A stretch of DNA of 14,517 bases from CAYGTK01 sp964352775 (GTDB lineage: Bacteria > Bacteroidota > Bacteroidia > Chitinophagales > CAIOSU01): assembly GCA_964352775.1 (NCBI GenBank), contig CAYGTK010000104.1, positions 1 through 14,517 of the forward strand. Reading direction: 5' to 3'. This document shows, piece after piece, positions 6,314-14,140 of the stretch. Each line of letters starts with the position of its first letter. The stretch's first letter is position 1. The notes below the pieces were generated by a model that saw only the letters and a list, made by a program, of their open reading frames with translations, had not been told where the DNA came from and ran no database searches. Position numbers and translations under genes: made by a program.

Positions 6314-7681
6314 TTAATTCCACTCACCAAAATAGATTGGATTGGTTAATGCCCACATATCTCTTGACGCATCTCGTAATTCGGCATTAAGCCACTTCAC
6401 TTGACCTGCATCAAATGACCATTTGTGTTCACCAGATTCATCTACTGACAATTCTTCATAAACTTTGCCATCAATCATGAGCGACAATACATCACCCGCG
6501 TGAGCATCATTCCATGTCACGGTAATCGTCACCGATTCATCGGGCAATAAATCACCGACCATTGCGGTTTGACCAGATGCTGTCTCAGCAGTGAGCAATA
6601 ATTCCGGTCCAGCACTGATGTAGGAATGTCCTTTGCGGAGGGCATCTAGAATAGCTTGTTCGCTGAGTTCTTCGGCATAGACCACATTAAAGCCAGCACG
6701 ACGAGTTGTATCAAGTGGGTGCGGTCCGTGAATATCCGTACCAGATGTGCAGATCAAACGATGCCCCTGATTGAGCCATGCGTAATACTGTTGCAAGCCT
6801 TCTTGATTGAACATATGCCAGAATCCATTCCACACTTCGACACCGAGTGCGACACCAGGACGGGCTTCTTCAAATGTCCACATACAGCCAGAGCAAAACG
6901 GTTCATCAGGTGACATAGGATGCGCGATAATCAGCAAATCACCGCGATCAATCACATTCTGCATGATGCGGGTGATATTCATACCTTCTTCAATGTCGAG
7001 TCGCCATTCGTACCAGTGATAGCCACCGAGTGCCAGCATATGCCCATTGAATGTACTCAGTTCCATGCCACCCATCGCCAGAAAACCGTCTTCTGTCTGG
7101 CTACGGTGTTGATTCAAACCAGAGATAATATTGTGATCAGTCAGTGAGACAAAATCTAAGCCACGATTGCGCATAAATTCAGTGAACTCAGGTACATCCC
7201 AGCGTCCATCAGAATGAAACGTATGTCCGTGTAAATCGCCTCGATACCACCCGACTTCTGCTTTGGCGACGCGCTGACTGCCATCATATTCGACAGGATT
7301 AATCGTCAGCTCCTTCGATGTCAGGGTGACAGTCATGGTGTAGTGGACGGTTGTGGGTGGCAAAATCCGGTGCGAATCGACAAATGCTGTCCACTGTCCG
7401 GTCTGGATCGCTTCGGTACGAAATCCTGGAATCGATTGTATGCCGTTTATATCAATGCCGACTTCGTTGATAATGCACCACACCCCGCGCACATGATTGG
7501 GGTCATTAACGGATACATTAATCTGGTTGCGATGGATACGCCCTTCGGCATAGAACGGGCTAAATTCAAAGTCGATGTGGATATTGGTTGTCCCCTCTGG
7601 CACGTAGAATGAGTAGGGGTGGAATGTCTTGGAATCGTCTTTGGTGAGTGTGCCTGTAAATGTCATGACAATGGGATTCAT
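6314..7681 (-). CDS. CehA/McbA-family PHP-domain metallohydrolase
   Basis: A 455-residue protein without a signal peptide. Residues 1-140 form a beta-rich N-terminal domain. Residues about 145-360 are a PHP-type metallohydrolase with the expected metal-binding motifs: GDLHGHTFHSDG (H151, H153, H156), LTDHN (D182, H183), GGMELST (E207), NGHMLALGG (H214), IAHP (H254) and GTDIHG (D316, H318). Residues about 360-455 form a beta-sandwich-like tail. CehA and McbA hydrolyse the carbamate carbaryl, but most family members have unknown substrates, and the natural reaction here cannot be named. It is the last gene of the transporter operon, 32 bp after the ATPase gene, which suggests it acts in the cytoplasm on an imported compound (inference). 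A weak AAAGGA precedes the ATG. Confidence 0.85.
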   Translation of the reverse strand: MNPIVMTFTGTLTKDDSKTFHPYSFYVPEGTTNIHIDFEFSPFYAEGRIHRNQINVSVNDPNHVRGVWCIINEVGIDINGIQSIPGFRTEAIQTGQWTAFVDSHRILPPTTVHYTMTVTLTSKELTINPVEYDGSQRVAKAEVGWYRGDLHGHTFHSDGRWDVPEFTEFMRNRGLDFVSLTDHNIISGLNQHRSQTEDGFLAMGGMELSTFNGHMLALGGYHWYEWRLDIEEGMNITRIMQNVIDRGDLLIIAHPMSPDEPFCSGCMWTFEEARPGVALGVEVWNGFWHMFNQEGLQQYYAWLNQGHRLICTSGTDIHGPHPLDTTRRAGFNVVYAEELSEQAILDALRKGHSYISAGPELLLTAETASGQTAMVGDLLPDESVTITVTWNDAHAGDVLSLMIDGKVYEELSVDESGEHKWSFDAGQVKWLNAELRDASRDMWALTNPIYFGEWN

Positions 7682-7713
7682 AATTTATCCTTTGTTGGTT
7701 GGTTGTATGTTGA

Positions 7714-9507
7714 TTAATGACGGGTAACACCTGCCAAATCAAGGTCATCGGCAAAATGACAGGCAACGACATGTCCGGTACGGGTCTCGCGAAGTTCGGG
7801 TACATCAGTTTTGCATCGGTCTTGGGCATAAGGACAGCGTGGATGAAACGCACACCCCGTTGGCGGATTGGCAGGGTCAGCGACACGCCCCGCTAGCCGA
7901 ATGCGATTGTCCTCATGACGCAGAGATGGGTCAGGATGTAACACAGCCGATAACAGAGCTTCGGTATAGGGATGTTGCGGATGCTCAAAGATTTCTTCGG
8001 TAGTTGCTAGTTCGACAATATGCCCCACATACATCACTGCGACGCGATCTGAAATATGGGCGACCACACTCAAATCATGCGAGATAAACAGATAGGTCAA
8101 GCCGAATTCTGCCTGCAAGTCTTTCATCAGATTCAAGATTTGCGCTTGTACCGACACATCCAAAGCGGATACTGGCTCATCAGCGATAACGAGTTGTGGT
8201 TCTGGGGCAAGGGCACGGGCAATGCCGATACGTTGACGTTGTCCGCCACTAAACGCGTGCGGATACCGTTGCAGATATTCGGTACTCAAGCCGACCCGTT
8301 CCATCAATTCACTGACCTGTTTTTCCAGTTCTTTGCCCTGAGCAATGCCATTCACTTTTAGCACCTCGCCAATGATTTCGACCACAGGTAAGCGTGGATT
8401 GAGTGACGCGAATGGGTCTTGGAATACCATGCGAATCTCACGGCGATAAGGCTTGAGTTGTCTATCAGAGAGTTGCGCGAGGTCAGATTTTTGCCCGTTG
8501 GTGTAGATGATTTGCCCATCGGTTGGCTGATAGAGACGCATCAGCGTATGTCCAAGCGTCGTCTTGCCACAGCCAGATTCACCGACGAGTCCTAATGTTT
8601 CGCCTTCGTGGATGGCAAACGAGACACCATCGACTGCTTTGACGTATCCCGTCACACGATTAAAAAAGCCGGATGTGATCGGGAAGTGCATTTTGAGATT
8701 ATGCACATCAATCAAAGGCTGTTGACCATTGCTATCATAAGTCGATTCTGCTACTGGAACGACTGCGTCTGCCGTATCGTCCTCTAATTTTTCCAGTGAA
8801 ATTTGATCAGCGTATTGCTCATCATATGCCAGACAGCGCACATTCCGTCCATCATCTAATTGAATCGACTGTGGTGTAATCACATCACACAGCCCAGCGA
8901 CGGCAAAATCACAGCGATTATGGAATGTACAGCCTTTCGGACGGTTCAATGGATGAGGGACACTGCCCTGTATCGTATCAAGCCGGCGATGGTCGCGGGT
9001 GTCAATGCGTGGAATCGAACGAAGCAATGCACGCGTATAGGGATGCTTCGGCTCGGAAAAAATCTGATCGACTGTCCCGCGCTCAACGACTGTTCCCAAA
9101 TACATCACAACAACCTCATCGGCAATTTCGGCAACCACACCCAGATCATGGGTGATAAACATCATCGACATACCCATATCACGTTGTAAGTCGCGCATCA
9201 AATCGAGGATGTTTGCCTGTGTCGTCACATCGAGTGCAGTTGTCGGTTCGTCAGCGATGAGCAACTTCGGCTCACAGACCAGTGCCATCGCAATCATTGC
9301 GCGTTGACGCATCCCACCCGATAGTTCAAACGTGTAAGCGTCAATCAATTCATCAGGACGCGGAATGCCCACTTTATCGAGTGCATGAATCGACATTTGA
9401 CGCGCCTCTTGTTTGGATATGGGCAAGTGCCATCGCAACGTTTCCATAATCTGATTCCCGATGGTATACATCGGCGATAACGCCGTCATCGGTTCTTGAA
9501 AAATCAT
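7714..9507 (-). CDS. Peptide ABC transporter double ATPase (DppD-DppF fusion), 3' part after a frameshift
   Basis: The 597-residue reading begins at an internal Met at the Q-loop (MIFQEP), so it is not a natural start; the same frame stays open upstream to 9567. The first ATPase half lacks its Walker A here but has signature LSGGM at 62-66, Walker B LLIADEP at 82-88, H-loop H120 and the oligopeptide-type tail with Cys 193, 199, 207 and 225. The second half is complete: Walker A GESGCGKTT at 309-317, Q363, signature FSGGQRQR at 419-426, LVIADEP at 439-445, H477, and a second Cys-rich tail (552, 558, 565, 583). Some Dpp ATPases bind an iron-sulfur cluster with such cysteines. It would energise import by the two permeases upstream. 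The missing Walker A of the first half is encoded by the 9564-9809 frame. Confidence 0.85.
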   Translation of the reverse strand: MIFQEPMTALSPMYTIGNQIMETLRWHLPISKQEARQMSIHALDKVGIPRPDELIDAYTFELSGGMRQRAMIAMALVCEPKLLIADEPTTALDVTTQANILDLMRDLQRDMGMSMMFITHDLGVVAEIADEVVVMYLGTVVERGTVDQIFSEPKHPYTRALLRSIPRIDTRDHRRLDTIQGSVPHPLNRPKGCTFHNRCDFAVAGLCDVITPQSIQLDDGRNVRCLAYDEQYADQISLEKLEDDTADAVVPVAESTYDSNGQQPLIDVHNLKMHFPITSGFFNRVTGYVKAVDGVSFAIHEGETLGLVGESGCGKTTLGHTLMRLYQPTDGQIIYTNGQKSDLAQLSDRQLKPYRREIRMVFQDPFASLNPRLPVVEIIGEVLKVNGIAQGKELEKQVSELMERVGLSTEYLQRYPHAFSGGQRQRIGIARALAPEPQLVIADEPVSALDVSVQAQILNLMKDLQAEFGLTYLFISHDLSVVAHISDRVAVMYVGHIVELATTEEIFEHPQHPYTEALLSAVLHPDPSLRHEDNRIRLAGRVADPANPPTGCAFHPRCPYAQDRCKTDVPELRETRTGHVVACHFADDLDLAGVTRH

Positions 9508-9563
9508 CGTAATGTCTTTGCCACGTATGGCACGAATCTCTTTACGGCGGGGATGTAATCCGG

Positions 9564-9570
9564 CTAGTCA
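9564..9570 (-). other. Single-base frameshift site within the fused ATPase gene
   Basis: On the minus strand the upstream frame reads ATT GAC TAG, while the downstream frame reads CTA GCC GGA, sharing the C of GAC. Insertion of one base (for example a second C, giving GAC CTA GCC) joins both frames without loss of any expected residue. No slippery heptamer suited to programmed frameshifting is seen at the junction. Confidence 0.8.
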
Positions 9571-9809
9571 ATTGATGTATCCGCATTCGGGTAAAAATCC
9601 ATACTGCCTTTAACAATCTCGCCGGGGGATTCTACAACTTGCAAGATCGCGCGAGCCGTTACCGACTTGCCACAACCCGATTCACCGACGATGCAAACTG
9701 TCTTGCCACGCGGTATGTCAAATGTTAAGCCATCCACCGCTTTGACCACGCCTTCATCGGTAGTAAAGTGAACATGCAAATCTTTGACTTCTAGTACATT
9801 ATCCGTCAT
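9564..9809 (-). CDS. DppD-type ATPase, 5' part cut off by a frameshift
   Basis: An 81-residue open frame that is the N-terminus of an oligopeptide-family ABC ATPase: VLEVKDLHVHF strand, VVKAVDGLTFDIPRGK and Walker A GESGCGKSVTARA at about 39-51. It breaks off at a TAG (9564-9566) right after a segment corresponding to the region before the Q-loop. Shifting the frame by one base at this point restores the expected continuation (LAGLHPRRKEIRAIRGKDIT, then MIFQEP), so the two pieces were one gene of about 698 codons. Either one base is missing from the assembly or the gene is truly broken; loss would be expected to inactivate the transporter, since no other ATPase gene is nearby. It begins 13 bp after the stop of the DppC-like gene, with only a weak ribosome binding site. 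Confidence 0.8.
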   Translation of the reverse strand: MTDNVLEVKDLHVHFTTDEGVVKAVDGLTFDIPRGKTVCIVGESGCGKSVTARAILQVVESPGEIVKGSMDFYPNADTSID

Positions 9810-9822
9810 GGTTTATCGCTTT

Positions 9823-10971
9823 CTAGGTTGTATAGGGGTCGGCGGCATCACGTAATCCATCACCGAGGAAGTTGAGTGCCAGCACAGCAATCACCACGCC
9901 GACACCCGGCAAGAACAACCAGGGTGCATTGGAAATGGAACGAATATTTTGCGCCTCTTGTAAGAGAACCCCCCAGCTAATCACTGGTGGACGTAAGCCA
10001 ATACTGAGGAAACTCAAGGATGTTTCGGCAATAATCATGCCGGGAATCGCAAGGGTCACAGTGGCGATAATGTGGCTCAGAAAAGATGGCACCATGTGAC
10101 GGAAGATGATTCGCATCGTACCGACTCCGTCAAGCTTTGCCGCTTTGACAAAATCTTCTGTCTTGAGCGCATAAAACTTACCACGCACCACCCGCGCCAG
10201 ACCCGTCCAGCCAATGACTGACAAAATCACTGTAATCAGAAAATAGACATGTATGGGTGGCACATCTGCTGGAATCGCCGCCGCCAGACCAATCCACAGA
10301 GGAATGGAGGGGATCGACTGCAAAATTTCAATCAGACGTTGTATCAGATTGTCTATCCAACCGCCAAAATAACCGGAAATCCCACCGAGCAAAATTCCGA
10401 AAAATAGACTGAGCGCAACTCCCACCAGACCAATCGACATCGACACCCGTGTACCATATATTGTACGACTGAGGACATCGCGCCCGAGTCGGTCTGCGCC
10501 CGCCAGATAAAGTGGGGCTTCAGGGTCTACTGTACCGATGAGGCGAATATTCGAGTCAATCAGTCCGAGAATTTTGTAGGGTTCACCTTCGACAAAAAAG
10601 CCGACCTGATGCTTTACCTCTGTATCAATCACAAAGTCGCGTCGTCCTGCATCATAATTGAGTTCAACTGTGTAGCCGTTGACATAGGGCGCAAACTGTA
10701 GACCACTGTCAGTCTGGTCAAACAGATAAAGTACCTGTGGTGGGGCATAGGTATGGTCAGTCGAATAGAGATCCGGTGATGCAGGTGCAAAAAAATCAGC
10801 AAAAATTGCGACAAAATAAATCAAGAAGGTGACAATCCCGCCGAGCATTGCCAGACGATGTTTGCGGAATTTCCACCAGATGAGTCGCCATTGGCTAGCG
10901 ATCACACGCTGGTCTTCTTGTTGGTCGATGGTCTGTGCTTTGGTTGATCGGTCTGCTATTGCCATTGTCAT
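9823..10971 (-). CDS. DppC-like peptide ABC transporter permease
   Basis: A 382-residue membrane protein. After a charged cytoplasmic start comes the first helix (residues about 42-62), then an unusually long extracytoplasmic segment of about 90-100 residues (about 63-160), then the transport core with about five helices. The core is introduced by AGADRLGRDVLSRTIYGTR, a hallmark of OppC/DppC proteins, and carries the ATPase-contact EAA loop DFVKAAKLDGVGTMRIIFRH at 273-292. E. coli DppC is about 300 residues, so most of the extra length is that loop. It pairs with the DppB-like permease to form the channel. It lies 13 bp after that gene's stop. Two starts are possible (ATG at 10971, or ATG two codons later, which has better spacing from AGGA). 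Confidence 0.88.
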   Translation of the reverse strand: MTMAIADRSTKAQTIDQQEDQRVIASQWRLIWWKFRKHRLAMLGGIVTFLIYFVAIFADFFAPASPDLYSTDHTYAPPQVLYLFDQTDSGLQFAPYVNGYTVELNYDAGRRDFVIDTEVKHQVGFFVEGEPYKILGLIDSNIRLIGTVDPEAPLYLAGADRLGRDVLSRTIYGTRVSMSIGLVGVALSLFFGILLGGISGYFGGWIDNLIQRLIEILQSIPSIPLWIGLAAAIPADVPPIHVYFLITVILSVIGWTGLARVVRGKFYALKTEDFVKAAKLDGVGTMRIIFRHMVPSFLSHIIATVTLAIPGMIIAETSLSFLSIGLRPPVISWGVLLQEAQNIRSISNAPWLFLPGVGVVIAVLALNFLGDGLRDAADPYTT

Positions 10972-10984
10972 CGTATCCTAGTGT

Positions 10985-11971
10985 TTAATGAAAGCGGATT
11001 CTGGGGTCAAGCCACGCGAGTAGCACATCAGAAACTAACGTCCCGAACACCGCTAAAACACTCAGTAATAAGATAGCACTGCCTGCCAGATACATGTCTT
11101 CTTCGCGTACGGCTTCAAGCAATAAAGGTCCGACTGTCTGCAAGCTCAACACGATAGAGACAATCGTCGCACCGGATACCAGATTGACAAAAATATCATT
11201 CAGGCTACTGACAAATGGGTTGAGAGCATGACGCAGAGGATACTTAATCAAGAGCCATAATTCCGGCAAGCCTTTGGTACGGGCAGTAACCACATACGGA
11301 CGTTTGAGTTCATCCAGTAGATTGGCGCGTAATGTTCGAATGAGTCCGGCTGTTCCGGCTGTACCCAGTACAATCATCGGAATCCAAAGATGGCTCAGTA
11401 AATCACCAACCTTTGCGATACTCCAGGGTGCGTCCAGATATTCCGGTGAAAATAGCCCACCAACACTCTGTCCAAGATATTTAAATGAGATATAAAGTAA
11501 AACGAGTGCTAATAAAAAATTGGGAATTGCTAACCCGATGAATCCTAAAAATGTAAAAATATAATCCCCCGGCGAGTATTGCCTAACAGCCGAATAGATG
11601 CCAATCGGTATCGCCACCACCCAGATGAAAATCATACTCGATACGGAGATGGTGAAGGTCATCGCCAGCCGTTGCCAGATGAGGTCGCTCACGGGCAGTT
11701 GCCAGCGAAACGAAAAGCCAAAATCACCACGTGTGATGATGTTGGTCATCCAGCGCACATACTGTTCCGGTATGATTCTGTCGAGTCCATACTGGATGCG
11801 CAAGCCCAGAATTTGCGCATCGGTGAGGGTCTCGCCCTGCTGTCGTCGTTCGGTTACCATACGGTCTACAAAATCGCCGGGTGGCAGATTGACAATCATG
11901 AACGTCAGCCATGAGATAATCAAAATCGTTGGAATCATATAGAGCAGACGTTTAATAATATATTGAATCAT
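10985..11971 (-). CDS. DppB-like peptide ABC transporter permease
   Basis: A 328-residue membrane protein with the usual DppB/OppB layout: helix 1 at about 8-28, then an extracytoplasmic region with the characteristic LGLRIQYGLDRIIPEQYVRW segment and GDFGFSFRW, then five further helices. The EAA loop is RPYVVTARTKGLPELWLLIK at 224-243, followed by the family's NPFVSSL. It forms the heterodimeric channel with the DppC-like protein and contacts one ATPase domain through that loop. The start has GAGGT seven bases upstream. It follows the binding-protein gene after 76 bp that contain a stem-loop with a T-run. Confidence 0.9.
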   Translation of the reverse strand: MIQYIIKRLLYMIPTILIISWLTFMIVNLPPGDFVDRMVTERRQQGETLTDAQILGLRIQYGLDRIIPEQYVRWMTNIITRGDFGFSFRWQLPVSDLIWQRLAMTFTISVSSMIFIWVVAIPIGIYSAVRQYSPGDYIFTFLGFIGLAIPNFLLALVLLYISFKYLGQSVGGLFSPEYLDAPWSIAKVGDLLSHLWIPMIVLGTAGTAGLIRTLRANLLDELKRPYVVTARTKGLPELWLLIKYPLRHALNPFVSSLNDIFVNLVSGATIVSIVLSLQTVGPLLLEAVREEDMYLAGSAILLLSVLAVFGTLVSDVLLAWLDPRIRFH

Positions 11972-11992
11972 CGGAAGTACCTCACGGCTTGT

Positions 11993-12029
11993 AAAAAAAT
12001 GCCGGATGCCTGACTATGTCAGACACCCG
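11993..12029 (-). terminator. Stem-loop with T-run between binding-protein and permease genes
   Basis: On the minus strand a stem of about 12 bp (arms 12018-12029 and 12003-12014, with two G-U pairs) closes a 3-nt loop and is followed within four bases by seven Ts (11993-11999). This is a good intrinsic-terminator shape. Placed directly after the binding-protein gene and before the permease genes, it probably acts as a partial terminator or RNA stabiliser, giving more binding protein than membrane components, as is common in such operons. Confidence 0.75.
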
Positions 12030-12047
12030 TAAAAACGCATTTGAAGC

Positions 12048-13997
12048 TTAGTTGCTCATGCTTGGATCGATGTAGAAGGACTCGAAGTTTGCAGGTGCAG
12101 GACCCGGATACAACCAACCGGCAATCACTGTGTCAGGGACGTTGCGTAGTTGATTGGCAACAACGCGGTAGTCACCCATTGGTAAGCTTAAACCGATGGT
12201 ATAGAACTGTTCTTGTGCCAAGCCAAGGTATTCATCCATGAGAGCTGCTTGTGCTTCTGGGTCAGCAATAGTTGGAAGTTCTGCCAAGATTTCGTATTGG
12301 CGGATCAGGCCTGCGGGGGGTTCGACAACTTCAACAGCAGGGTCTCCACCTTTGATGTTTGCGGTTTCCCATGCACGCCAGCCCCATGCCGCTTCTGGCG
12401 TGTATCCACCAGCCGCAAGCAACGGCAATTGACCTGTACCATTTTCACCAGCCCATACGTAAGCATCAATTTCTGGTTCTTCTGCGCGTACACGCCAGAT
12501 GTCATCAGGAACGATGTCGAGGATGGTATCAATACCGACTGCTTCCCAATTGAGTTCAACAATTTGCATCACATCAACCCAGTCTGGACGGAAGCCTTCG
12601 TTAACCAGAACAGTGAAGACGAAGCGTTCACCGTCAGGGCGTAGACGGAAACCTTCGTCGTCTTTTTCTGGCAGAACTTTGTCGAGGTATTCATTTGCCA
12701 GATCAACGTTGTATTCGGTGAATTGGGTTGCCAATTCTTCACTGTAGAACGGTGATTCTGGACGAGGTGCTTGTTGGTGTGGGATACCTTGACCAATATA
12801 CACAGTATCAATCACAGTTTGACGATCCATCGCGTGGGAGAGACCAATGCGGAAGTCTTTGTTCTGCATGATTTCTGCCTGTGCTTCTTCTTCATGATTG
12901 AATTTAATGTGGAGCAACATGGTGTTGAAGTCACTGTTGACAACATCAATGAAACGGTAGTTACCGGTTTCTTGATTGTCGAAGAAAACGGATTTGTTGG
13001 GTGGTTGGCTCACATCACGGCGGGAGAACATATCTTCACCGTCAATGGTTTTCAGCAAGCGAACTTCTGGATCAGTTGCCAGTGTCCATGTACGTTCGTC
13101 GATGTAGGGCAGTTGGTTACATTCTGGATCGACTTTGAAGTAGTATGGGTTACGCATGAAGGTGAAACGTTCTTCACCGATATATGGCGCAGTTGGAATC
13201 CATGGTTGCATACTTGGACGTGCAGGATCGTTATATTCTGCCGGTTGACCATATGAGCCAACGCGGGAGATCCACCATGTACCATATTCTTCTGCATTGG
13301 CTTCTGCCATCATTTCGGCAACGCCATCTGGATTCAATTCCATGCTGAATTGTGCGAGGTAGTGTGCAGGGAACTGAGTCAGGCGCACACCGTAGGATGT
13401 CGACAGATTTTGCAGGAAGAGACCGTTGGGTGCATCCCATGAGAAGCTGAAGGTTAGGTCATCAATCACTGTCAGTTCTGCGATTTCGCCATTTACGTAG
13501 AAGTAACCCTGTGTACCACCGGGATTGATGTCGGTGTTGATTGCAACTTGTGTCCAGTAGAATTCAATATCTTCGCTGGTGAAGTCTTCACCATCAGACC
13601 ATTTCAAGCCATCGCGCAGGGTGAAGGTGTAAGTCGCACCGCCATCTGTAATTTCCCAGCTTTCAGCTATATTTGGGATCACTTCTGTCCCAGCAGCATT
13701 CCAGCGAACAAGGTTTTCGTAACCAAATTGGCGGAACTCAGCCAGTCGGCTACCATCATATAAATCAAGCATTTCACCACCGTACAGACCGATACCTTCA
13801 GCAGGTTCGACTATGACAGGGCTTACTGGAAGACGTTCTTCAACAGGGGGAAGTTCACCGGCTTCAACCATTGCGGCAAGCATAGGTGATTCGTTGTAGG
13901 TCTCGCACATCATGTCTTGCGCACCAGCGGGCATGACACTGATAAATAATGCCAATATAGTCGTTAGTACAACTGTCAGGCGAATTGAAGAAAACAT
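12048..13997 (-). CDS. Peptide ABC transporter substrate-binding protein (SBP family 5)
   Basis: A 649-residue exported protein. Residues 1-26 form a signal peptide (cleavage after AGA, before QD). The mature part begins with an ESPMLAAMVEAGELPPVEER segment and GLYGGE seen in long bacterial family 5 binding proteins. The classic signature occurs at about 108-148 (AESWEITDGGATYTFTLRDG, LKWSDGEDFTSEDIEFYW). The length exceeds the usual 500-540 residues. No lipobox is present, so the protein is probably not a lipoprotein. The start chosen is the ATG at 13995-13997, which has GAGGAGGT nine bases upstream; a longer reading to 14075 would run through the operator-like palindrome region and lacks signal-peptide logic. 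It is the first gene of the operon and captures peptides or related oligomeric ligands; the true ligand is unknown. Confidence 0.9.
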   Translation of the reverse strand: MFSSIRLTVVLTTILALFISVMPAGAQDMMCETYNESPMLAAMVEAGELPPVEERLPVSPVIVEPAEGIGLYGGEMLDLYDGSRLAEFRQFGYENLVRWNAAGTEVIPNIAESWEITDGGATYTFTLRDGLKWSDGEDFTSEDIEFYWTQVAINTDINPGGTQGYFYVNGEIAELTVIDDLTFSFSWDAPNGLFLQNLSTSYGVRLTQFPAHYLAQFSMELNPDGVAEMMAEANAEEYGTWWISRVGSYGQPAEYNDPARPSMQPWIPTAPYIGEERFTFMRNPYYFKVDPECNQLPYIDERTWTLATDPEVRLLKTIDGEDMFSRRDVSQPPNKSVFFDNQETGNYRFIDVVNSDFNTMLLHIKFNHEEEAQAEIMQNKDFRIGLSHAMDRQTVIDTVYIGQGIPHQQAPRPESPFYSEELATQFTEYNVDLANEYLDKVLPEKDDEGFRLRPDGERFVFTVLVNEGFRPDWVDVMQIVELNWEAVGIDTILDIVPDDIWRVRAEEPEIDAYVWAGENGTGQLPLLAAGGYTPEAAWGWRAWETANIKGGDPAVEVVEPPAGLIRQYEILAELPTIADPEAQAALMDEYLGLAQEQFYTIGLSLPMGDYRVVANQLRNVPDTVIAGWLYPGPAPANFESFYIDPSMSN

Positions 13998-14006
13998 GTA
14001 GATATG

Positions 14007-14014
14007 ACCTCCTC
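14007..14014 (-). promoter_or_regulatory. Strong ribosome binding site that fixes the binding-protein start
   Basis: The minus strand reads GAGGAGGT nine bases before the ATG at 13997, a near-ideal Shine-Dalgarno. It decides against the upstream in-frame ATG at 14075, which has none. Confidence 0.85.
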
Positions 14015-14064
14015 TAGTCAATCTTTTGTTTTGAAAAAATGAATCATATACAAAATGGTTCTGT

Positions 14065-14086
14065 GTTGATGCCAATTGGTATCAAC
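14065..14086. promoter_or_regulatory. Operator-like palindrome (site 1)
   Basis: A 22-bp palindrome with only one mismatched pair, centred on CCAATTGG and flanked by GTTGAT and ATCAAC. It lies just downstream of the predicted transcription start of the binding-protein gene, a position suited to repression. The regulator is not encoded in the window, and the binding family (LacI-, GntR- or other type) cannot be decided. Confidence 0.6.
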
Positions 14087-14103
14087 ATGTTTACATCTGC
14101 GCG

Positions 14104-14132
14104 ATTGTAGTGAGTGCTGATACCAATTGCAA
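14104..14132 (-). promoter_or_regulatory. Predicted sigma-70-type promoter of the transporter operon
   Basis: On the minus strand TTGCAA (14127-14132) and TACAAT (14104-14109) are separated by exactly 17 bases. The -10 box matches the consensus at five of six positions and the -35 at four of six. Transcription would start near 14097, about 100 bases before the binding-protein ATG. Confidence 0.5.
14116..14130. promoter_or_regulatory. Operator-like half-palindrome (site 2)
   Basis: GCTGATACCAATTG repeats the left half and centre of the palindrome at 14065-14086 (GTTGATGCCAATTG). Its centre is 51 bp from the centre of site 1, close to five helical turns, and it overlaps the predicted -35 box. 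The right half is degenerate. Confidence 0.45.
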
Positions 14133-14140
14133 AGAAAACA

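Noticed and set aside
9507..9567. Programmed -1 frameshifting between the two ATPase frames
   Set aside because: There is no slippery heptamer or obvious stimulatory structure at the junction; a one-base deletion explains the break more simply.
12771..13256. 161-codon plus-strand frame antisense to the binding-protein gene
   Set aside because: It is a shadow of a well-supported coding frame and has no family features of its own.
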